Shown here piece after piece: positions 28,813 through 33,937 of a stretch of DNA of 33,937 bases. Position 1 is the first letter of the stretch, and the number at the start of each line of letters is the position of its first letter. The notes below the pieces were generated by a model that ran no database searches, was not told the DNA's origin, and saw nothing but the letters and a program-made list of their open reading frames with translations. The DNA is from Agromyces mediolanus (lineage in GTDB: Bacteria > Actinomycetota > Actinomycetes > Actinomycetales > Microbacteriaceae): positions 1 through 33,937 of the forward strand of contig NZ_JAMBNX010000016.1 in NCBI RefSeq assembly GCF_023715325.1. Direction: 5' to 3'. The translations under genes and the position numbers were made by a program.

Positions 28813-29188
28813 GCCCCAGACGGAGCGGCGTCGGCGTGCGAATGCCCCCGGCGGTCGGAAGCACAAGCACGAAGTGAAGGTGACTCCCGAGGAGGAGGGC
28901 CGGCTGCTGCGCCTGGCGCTCGCTCAGCGGGTGACGATCCCGCGGCTGCTGGTCGAGACGACTCTCGCATCCGAGACGGGGGAGACGGTCACCGAGCGGC
29001 GCAACGCGATCGGGAAGCTGTTCGAGCTGCACCGGCTGTTGGCCGCGGTGTCGAACAACGTGAACCAGATCGCGAAGGCGACGAATGCGACCGGTCAGCG
29101 TCAGGCAGAGACAGACGCCACGCTCGCCGCGGTGCGTCGAGTCGCGGAGCGCATCGACGCGGCCGTGGATGAGCTGAGCCTGTCATGA
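28769..29188 (+). CDS. MobC-like relaxosome accessory protein, 5' end rebuilt
   Basis: 139 residues if started at GTG 28769. Real homology begins at RRRRANAPGGRKHKHEVKVTPEEEGRLLRLALAQRVTIPRLLVET and continues to ELHRLLAAVSNNVNQIAKATNATG and VRRVAERIDAAVDEL, the MobC (ribbon-helix-helix) signature. MobC helps the relaxase open oriT. The first 16 or so residues are encoded on the antisense of the dehydrogenase remnant, so the original start and probably the original promoter were replaced. TTG codons at 28784 and 28796 are alternative starts. The stop overlaps the relaxase ATG (ATGA), typical of mobC-relaxase pairs. Confidence 0.82.
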   Translation: MAESRLFRALAASAEPQTERRRRANAPGGRKHKHEVKVTPEEEGRLLRLALAQRVTIPRLLVETTLASETGETVTERRNAIGKLFELHRLLAAVSNNVNQIAKATNATGQRQAETDATLAAVRRVAERIDAAVDELSLS

Positions 29189-30936
29189 TGCCGAACGTCA
29201 CGCGCGGCGATCGCATGGCCGGCCTGATGACCTACCTCGTGGGGGAGGGTCGCCACAACGAGCACGAGGAGCCGCACCTGGTGGCCGGCGATCACGCGCT
29301 CATGGCGTGGTACGACGACGCCGAGCTGAGCGGCGACAACGCGAAGGCGATCGCGCGTCACCTTGACCGCCCGCGCACAGCGATGGGCGTCGACGTGAAG
29401 GGCGGCCACGTGTGGCACGCCTCACTGTCGCTGCGCGCCGAGGAGGGCATTCGCACCGATCAGGAGTGGGCCGCGATCGCGCAAGACTTTGTGTCCGCGA
29501 TGGGGTTCGACGACAACGACGGAACCAAGGCCCCGTGCCGTTGGGTCGCGATCCGTCACGGCCTCTCACAGGCCGGCAACGACCACGTGCACATCGCCGT
29601 GAACCTGGTCCGCGAGGACGGCACGAAGGCATCGACGCACCTGGACTACCAGCGCGCACAGAACGCCGCGCGTGCCCTCGAAGTCAAGTACGGCTTGGAG
29701 CAGTTGGAGTCGACGAAGGGGGAGCGTGCGACGCGCGGCTACAGCCCCGCGGAGCAGGCCCGCGTCGAGGAGCGCGCCGCGCTGTTTGCGCAGCGCAAGT
29801 ACGAACAGCACGCGGCCCGTGTCGGGGGAGAGCAGCCCGAATGGCACCGCCTTGACCCGAGGGAACGACAGGCACGCATCACCGCTGAGGTTCGACTGAA
29901 CGCACCCCGGAACGACCTCGCGCGCACCGTGCGAGGCGCGGCCGGCGCGAGCGAGAACGAAGCCGAGTTCGTGCGCCGGCTACGCCGCTCCGGTGTCCTC
30001 GTGCGCCCCCGGTTCGCGGAGGGCACGACCGACGTCATCACCGGCTACTCGGTGGCGAGCCGACCGGCCAATGGCGAGCGTCCGATTTGGTACGGCGGCG
30101 GCCAGATAGGCCGCGACCTCACCCTGCCGAGACTCCGCGAAGGATGGCCCGACACACCCACCGGGGCGACCGACGCGGCCGCCGAGTGGCAGGCAGCGGG
30201 ACGAGGCCGGCGGCCCGTTGCACCTGGTCGCGAAATGCGCGAACCAGACCCCGAGCTGTGGCAGCGGCACACCGAGGAAATCGGACAGCTCCGCGAGCAG
30301 CTTCGGTCGATCCCGCTCGACGACCGCGACACCTGGTCGACGGTCGCACGGCAGACCGCCGCCGCGTTCGCAGCCTGGTCAAACGCCGTCGAGGAGACAC
30401 CCGGCGACCTCGCCGAGGCATCCGACGCACTCGCCAAGTCGGCGCAGACCTACCGTCGCCCGGTGAAGCGCCAGCGCGCCGGCCGGGTGGCAATGTCGGG
30501 GGCGACGATGCTCCTCGCCAGCGTCGCCCGCGGCGGCCAAGGGACGGCCGCACAGCTCGCCATGCTGCGCCAGCTCATGAACCTCTCGCAGGCCGTCTAC
30601 GACGCCGCCAAGGCCGCCGGGGAGGCACGGCAGGCAGCGAACGTCGAGGCCGCCGTGCGGGAGCGCGTGATGAACGTTCGTCGTCAGCTCGAAGCCATGC
30701 CGGCACCCGCGGCCGCGACGTCGACGACGGCCCCCACGTCGACCGCCACGGCGACCCCGCCGAAGGTCGACCGCTCCGCGATCGTCGACGCATCCGTGCA
30801 GGAAGCGCTCGACAAGATGCAGCGCGCGGAGGAGCAGCGCAACAAGACCACCGGCTCGCCGGTTCCGCCACAGGTGGAGCCCGCGCGGCCGCGCACCACG
30901 ACGAAGCCGGGCGCAGATCGCGGCCCGGAGCGATGA
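29185..30936 (+). CDS. MOBP-type conjugative relaxase
   Basis: 583 residues. Nicks oriT and pilots the transferred strand. The N-terminal domain has RMAGLMTYLVGEGRHNEHEEPHLVAGD, in which Tyr17 is a candidate catalytic tyrosine; GGHVWHASLSLRAEEG; and the histidine motif GNDHVHIAVNLVREDG with His134 and His136 as metal ligands. The middle (180-330) is basic. From 400 on the protein is helical, with a disordered C-terminus (Pro/Thr-rich, ending RGPER) that could hold the secretion signal for the coupling protein. Length fits actinobacterial MOBP relaxases. ATG 29185 overlaps mobC (ATGA); ATG 29188 is equally possible. The oriT was not located. Confidence 0.92.
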   Translation: MMPNVTRGDRMAGLMTYLVGEGRHNEHEEPHLVAGDHALMAWYDDAELSGDNAKAIARHLDRPRTAMGVDVKGGHVWHASLSLRAEEGIRTDQEWAAIAQDFVSAMGFDDNDGTKAPCRWVAIRHGLSQAGNDHVHIAVNLVREDGTKASTHLDYQRAQNAARALEVKYGLEQLESTKGERATRGYSPAEQARVEERAALFAQRKYEQHAARVGGEQPEWHRLDPRERQARITAEVRLNAPRNDLARTVRGAAGASENEAEFVRRLRRSGVLVRPRFAEGTTDVITGYSVASRPANGERPIWYGGGQIGRDLTLPRLREGWPDTPTGATDAAAEWQAAGRGRRPVAPGREMREPDPELWQRHTEEIGQLREQLRSIPLDDRDTWSTVARQTAAAFAAWSNAVEETPGDLAEASDALAKSAQTYRRPVKRQRAGRVAMSGATMLLASVARGGQGTAAQLAMLRQLMNLSQAVYDAAKAAGEARQAANVEAAVRERVMNVRRQLEAMPAPAAATSTTAPTSTATATPPKVDRSAIVDASVQEALDKMQRAEEQRNKTTGSPVPPQVEPARPRTTTKPGADRGPER

Positions 30937-30951
30937 GAAGGGAGTCAGATC

Positions 30952-31794
30952 ATGGCCGATGAGAGCGACGGCATCGAGGAAGCATTCGAAGGGCAGCTCC
31001 GCATCGCCGTCACCGCGGCGGGCCGCGTAGGCGAAGCGTTTGCCCGCGGCCGCGAGGAAGCGGCACGACGAGCGCAGGCGCAGAGCGAGCAGGCAGCGCG
31101 CGAACTGTCGTCACGGTTCGAGGCAGAGAAGCGCGCAGCTCGCGTCGAGCTGGGCGGCGTGTACCGCTCCGATTGGTGGGACAAGGCGACGCCGCAGCAG
31201 ATCGGCGGCGCACTCACCACGGCGCGCGCGTGGGGCACGGAAGACCCCGAGGCGCAGCGCGCGGAGGGCCGCATCCGCGACGAGCTCCGCACGCGCTACG
31301 GCGTCGACGTCGACAACACCGGCGCCGATCCCGCGGCCGTCCAGGCGGCCGTCGAGGCTGAGCAGCTGCGCCGGCAGTCCGACACCGAGCGTCAGCGCAG
31401 CGCCACCGAGCAGGCCGAGGCGGTCGCACTGTCGCGCCAGGCCGACGAAGCCGACCGTGCGGCCGAGGCGTCACGCGACACCGCCGACACCACTCCCGAC
31501 GAGGGAGAGCGCGAGCAGGCACAGGTCCAGGCCGAGCGCGAGCAGAACCGCGCCGAGGCCACCCGCGAGAAGGCCGAGCCGCTGTACGACTCGTCCGAGC
31601 GGCGCGAGCGCGACGCCGACAAGCTCGAACAGCGCGGCGTGGCCAAGGAGGCCGTCAGCGCGAAGATGGCCGCCGACGTCAGCCAGGGCAAGCCGGCCAC
31701 CGAGGCGGTCAAGGCGCAGCAGCTACAGAGCGCCAAGGCGCGGCCGAACCGGTCGCGATCGTCGAAGGTGCAGCGCACTGAGATTGGTCGATGA
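30952..31794 (+). CDS. Coiled-coil protein downstream of the relaxase
   Basis: 280 residues, highly charged and Ala/Glu/Arg/Gln-rich. A long coiled coil is likely from about 30 to 70 and 125 to 220 (AEQLRRQSDTERQRSATEQAEAVALSRQADEADRAAE). A short globular stretch between contains GGVYRSDWWDKATPQQIGGALTTARAW. No enzymatic motif. Proteins of this kind follow relaxases in several actinobacterial plasmids and may scaffold the relaxosome or contact the coupling protein. GAAGGGAG precedes ATG at 30952. The stop overlaps the next start (ATGA). Confidence 0.75.
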   Translation: MADESDGIEEAFEGQLRIAVTAAGRVGEAFARGREEAARRAQAQSEQAARELSSRFEAEKRAARVELGGVYRSDWWDKATPQQIGGALTTARAWGTEDPEAQRAEGRIRDELRTRYGVDVDNTGADPAAVQAAVEAEQLRRQSDTERQRSATEQAEAVALSRQADEADRAAEASRDTADTTPDEGEREQAQVQAEREQNRAEATREKAEPLYDSSERRERDADKLEQRGVAKEAVSAKMAADVSQGKPATEAVKAQQLQSAKARPNRSRSSKVQRTEIGR

Positions 31795-32252
31795 GCGTCC
31801 GCGGGAGGCGCATCGCGCAGCTCGTCAGCGTCGGAGTCGTCGCGGCGGGTGTCGGGTTCGGCGCGCGTAGCCTCCTCCCACCGTTCGCGGACGACCCATT
31901 TTGGCGCGCGTTCTGGTCAGGCCCGCCGATGGCGGGTCTGTTCGCCATCGTCGCGGCCGCGGTCGCTTTCTACCCGGCCTACCGGTCGACACTGATCGCG
32001 CGCGAGAACGCCGCACGCGAGCAATGGTGGAAGCGGGCGGAATGGGCGCTCGGGCAAGCTGGTTCTGACAATCAGACTGACCGCGAAGTCGCGAACGACG
32101 CCCTGGTGGCGCTATTCGACGAAGCGACCGAGACAGAGGGCAAGATGATCTACCGCACGATGCAGAACTTGCAGGATGCGAGCGGCGTAGACAGCGAGCC
32201 CGTATCGGCGGAAACTAGTAGTAGATGGAGGTGGCTACCGTGGGTGAAGTGA
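31791..32252 (+). CDS. Two-helix membrane protein of the mob operon
   Basis: 153 residues with membrane helices at about 8-28 (IAQLVSVGVVAAGVGFGARSL) and 45-65 (PMAGLFAIVAAAVAFYPAY). A cytoplasmic helical tail follows, with REQWWKRAEWALGQAGSD and NDALVALFDEATETEGKMIYR. The RENAAREQWWKRAEWALGQA pattern is common in small actinobacterial membrane proteins of unknown function. ATG overlaps the coiled-coil gene's stop (ATGA). It may anchor the relaxosome at the membrane or act in entry exclusion; neither is shown. Confidence 0.7.
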   Translation: MSVRGRRIAQLVSVGVVAAGVGFGARSLLPPFADDPFWRAFWSGPPMAGLFAIVAAAVAFYPAYRSTLIARENAAREQWWKRAEWALGQAGSDNQTDREVANDALVALFDEATETEGKMIYRTMQNLQDASGVDSEPVSAETSSRWRWLPWVK

Positions 32253-32407
32253 CGAAGAAGGCAAGCAGCTTGCAGCGTCGGATCGCGGCTGGCAAAGCCG
32301 AGCCGATCAGCGATCGCGAGCGGGCGCAGCTCCAAGAACTCCGACAGGCCTACATTCGCCGATTCGGGAAAGACCCCGACGCGCGGACCGTCGCCAAGAC
32401 TGCCTGA
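32240..32407 (+). CDS. Small helical protein ending the mob operon
   Basis: 55 residues from GTG at 32240, which has GGAGG about 9 bases upstream; an in-frame ATG at 32225 is an alternative giving 60 residues. Basic and helical (KKASSLQRRIAAGKAEPISDRERAQLQELRQAYIRRFGKDPDARTVAKTA). It overlaps the preceding gene by 13 bases and is followed by the large bidirectional terminator. A DNA-binding or structural role is possible but unproved. Confidence 0.65.
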   Translation: MGEVTKKASSLQRRIAAGKAEPISDRERAQLQELRQAYIRRFGKDPDARTVAKTA

Positions 32408-32417
32408 GCAGCCGACT

Positions 32418-32473
32418 GAGCGCACGAGAGAGGGACCGACCCACTGGGCCGGTCCCTCTCTCGTTGTGCGCTC
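32418..32473. terminator. Large bidirectional terminator between convergent operons
   Basis: GAGAGAGGGACCG (32426-32438) pairs with CGGTCCCTCTCTC (32450-32462), and outside a short bulge GAGCGCAC (32418-32425) pairs with GTGCGCTC (32466-32473). The 21-base-pair stem lies exactly between the ends of the plus-strand mob operon and the minus-strand secretion operon and should stop both. Confidence 0.9.
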
Positions 32474-33233
32474 AGACGCCCGTAGGCGGCTCCTCGCGCA
32501 GGTCGGGGTACAGACCCTCCGGCGGTGCCGTGTAGGGCAGCTCAGCGCCCTTGTCGCTGTCGTTCGTGTTGACCCGGTTCTCTCCCATGCCGGCGGCCGC
32601 GAACGGGCCGTGAGGGTCGAGCAGGACGCTCATGTGGTGCTCGGCGTGATCGCGGAACCAGACGCTCATGCCCGTTGTCGGGTCGAGGCGCAGATGCTCC
32701 CACGCCCGCCACAGAGCGTCGAGCCGAATGACGGCCTCCGGGTAGTTCCACCAGTCGGCCGCCCACACCGTGCGCTCCCCGTCGACGCGGCGACGGTAGT
32801 TCTTCACCAGGTACTCGCGCACGAACTCGTCGACCGAGCCGTAGTACAGCGCCGGCTCCTCGTCGGCCGGCTCCTCCTCGTCGAGGGCATCCATCGCCGC
32901 GGTGACCGCACGACGAGCGGCCGTGGCCGCCTGCGCTTGCAGCTCCTCGATCACTGAGGGGTCCAGCGCCTCGTCGACCTCGGCAGCGACGGCATCCTTC
33001 ACCGCCCCGGTGATGGCCTTCTGCACCACGGCGCGAATCGCCGGGGCCGCGAGGTTCGTCGCGACGTCGGCAATGTCGATCCCGAACAGCCGGCCGGGCT
33101 CACGCTCCGGCAGCTCCGGCAGCTCGGCATCGTCGGGGACGTCGCGCGGGTCGGGCTCGTCTCCCTCGTCCAGCTCGAACGGCTGCGCCTCGATCCCCTC
33201 GTCAGCGGGAGCGTCGCCCCAGTTGTCGCTCAT
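32472..33233 (-). CDS. DUF4913-domain protein, last gene of the secretion operon
   Basis: 253 residues. Acidic, disordered N-terminus (to about 50), a predicted amphipathic helical region with VVQKAITGAVKDAVAAEVDEAL, then the DUF4913 domain: YYGSVDEFVREYLVKNYRRRVDGERTVWAADWWNYPEAVIRLDALWRAWEHLRLDPTTGMSVWFRDHAEHHMSVLLDPHGPF. This Trp-rich domain is regularly encoded next to TraG-type coupling proteins in actinobacterial plasmids, but its activity is unknown. ATG overlaps the coupling-protein stop by one base (TGATG), so the two are translationally coupled and may interact. The stop lies in the bidirectional terminator stem. Confidence 0.87.
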   Translation of the reverse strand: MSDNWGDAPADEGIEAQPFELDEGDEPDPRDVPDDAELPELPEREPGRLFGIDIADVATNLAAPAIRAVVQKAITGAVKDAVAAEVDEALDPSVIEELQAQAATAARRAVTAAMDALDEEEPADEEPALYYGSVDEFVREYLVKNYRRRVDGERTVWAADWWNYPEAVIRLDALWRAWEHLRLDPTTGMSVWFRDHAEHHMSVLLDPHGPFAAAGMGENRVNTNDSDKGAELPYTAPPEGLYPDLREEPPTGV

Positions 33234-33937
33234 CAGGCCGCCCCGTTCCCGTCGACGGAGGCCGCGACCTCACGCACCGACTCCTGCGCCTCGATGATCG
33301 TCCGCGACGCCTGCGGGTCGTGAGCTGCGATCGACGCCTTGACCTTCTCGGCGTGCGGGCCGGTCATCCACGGCTGCGTGCGAATCAGCGTCGGGCGGTT
33401 CCCCGACGAGAGCACCACGGCGCGACCCTTCGGCATCGCGGCCAGGTCGGCCACGTCCAGGATGCGCTCACGGTGGAGCTGCTGATTCACGCTGCGCCCA
33501 CCACGACCGGAGGACACCGACGACGCCTGGCGGTCGTAGTCACCGATCAGCTTGGAGAGGCTTTCCAGGAACGCATCTTCGGAGACGCCGCCGCCGTAGA
33601 CCTTCACGTTCGAGGCGCTCCACAGCTTCCGCATGCCCGAATCACCCCACACGTCGACGCCCTGCGACCACGACTGCAGGATGGTCATCAGCACGATTCC
33701 GCGCGAGCCGTAGTGGCTGTAGAGGTTCGGCAGCTCGCGCCACCGGCACACGTTCGCGGCCTCGTCGAGCACGCCGAGGAGAGGCACCGACAGGCGGCCG
33801 CCGGCAGACCCGGCGGCCAGCTCCTCCGCGGCCTCCACCACGGCGACCGTCAGCGCCGTCACGAGCGGGCCGGCGGTCCCGCGGCCCTCCTTGGAGAGCG
33901 AGTACAGGGTGCCGCCGTCACGCACGAACGCGGCCGG
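33233..33937 (-). CDS. Type IV coupling protein, C-terminal part (gene begins at 1210)
   Basis: 3' part of the VirD4/TraG-type gene that starts at 1210 and crosses the window ends. Bases 33811-33937 duplicate 1-127. This part holds Walker B (LLGVLDEAANVCRW), the following HYGSRGIVLMTILQSWSQG and RKLWSASNVKVYGGGVSEDAFLESLSKLIGDYD segments typical of coupling proteins, and a C-terminal tail ending in a polar stretch. Read alone in the window it looks like a truncated protein starting at an internal GTG near 33925; joined to the other end it is complete (595 residues). The stop overlaps the DUF4913 ATG by one base. Confidence 0.93.
   Translation of the reverse strand, partial: PAAFVRDGGTLYSLSKEGRGTAGPLVTALTVAVVEAAEELAAGSAGGRLSVPLLGVLDEAANVCRWRELPNLYSHYGSRGIVLMTILQSWSQGVDVWGDSGMRKLWSASNVKVYGGGVSEDAFLESLSKLIGDYDRQASSVSSGRGGRSVNQQLHRERILDVADLAAMPKGRAVVLSSGNRPTLIRTQPWMTGPHAEKVKASIAAHDPQASRTIIEAQESVREVAASVDGNGAA

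Overview
The window is a complete circular plasmid. Its last 127 bases (33811-33937) repeat its first 127, and the gene crossing the ends stays in frame when they are joined, giving a circle of about 33,810 bp. DNA is strongly GC-rich, start codons are often GTG, and ORFs are packed with 1-4 base overlaps. Together with the SCO6880-type split VirB4, the DUF4913, DUF6668 and DUF6349 families and an actinobacterial LexA box, this points to a high-GC actinobacterium, most likely Microbacteriaceae (Microbacterium-like). The host is an inference.

Transfer machinery. A minus-strand operon runs from 7700 down through position 1 and round to 32472: degenerate MinD-like protein, pilin-sized membrane protein, VirB8-like anchor, TrbL/VirB6-like channel, SCO6880 protein, VirB4-like ATPase, VirD4/TraG coupling protein and a DUF4913 protein. 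A divergent plus-strand operon (7855-12004) encodes a helix-turn-helix protein, a lipoprotein, a lytic transglycosylase/M23 peptidoglycan hydrolase, a MinD-like ATPase and an FHA protein. DNA processing sits at 28.8-32.4 kb: MobC-like accessory protein, MOBP-type relaxase, a coiled-coil protein and two small proteins. These end at a large bidirectional terminator facing the DUF4913 end of the secretion operon.

Maintenance and establishment. 12.1-14.6 kb holds a small basic protein and a primase-type replication protein. 14.6-18.9 kb looks like a conjugative leading region: ArdC antirestriction protein, DUF6349 protein, glutaredoxin, SSB and small unknowns. Almost every gene there is preceded by a copy of a near-palindromic CGGYAATA-N4-TATTRCCG motif, and two of the non-coding gaps hold related long inverted-repeat elements. 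18.9-21.1 kb is a partition operon (ParA plus a candidate DNA-binding partner and two unknowns), whose promoter region carries the same motif.

Cargo. 21.1-27.7 kb carries a LexA box before a small membrane protein, two convergent paralogous mini-proteins, a TetR-controlled pair of SMR efflux subunits, a BglII/BstYI-type restriction enzyme with an MT-A70 methyltransferase, a VbhA/Fic toxin-antitoxin pair, a serine resolvase and an XRE regulator. 27.8-28.8 kb is debris of three unrelated chromosomal genes abutting mobC.

As a whole the plasmid encodes its own replication, partition, multimer resolution, addiction (R-M and Fic), entry defence (ArdC, SSB) and a complete-looking actinobacterial type IV conjugation system. 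The most unusual signals are the shared intergenic motif family, the twin structured elements, and a common N-terminal domain in the adjacent MinD-like and FHA proteins.
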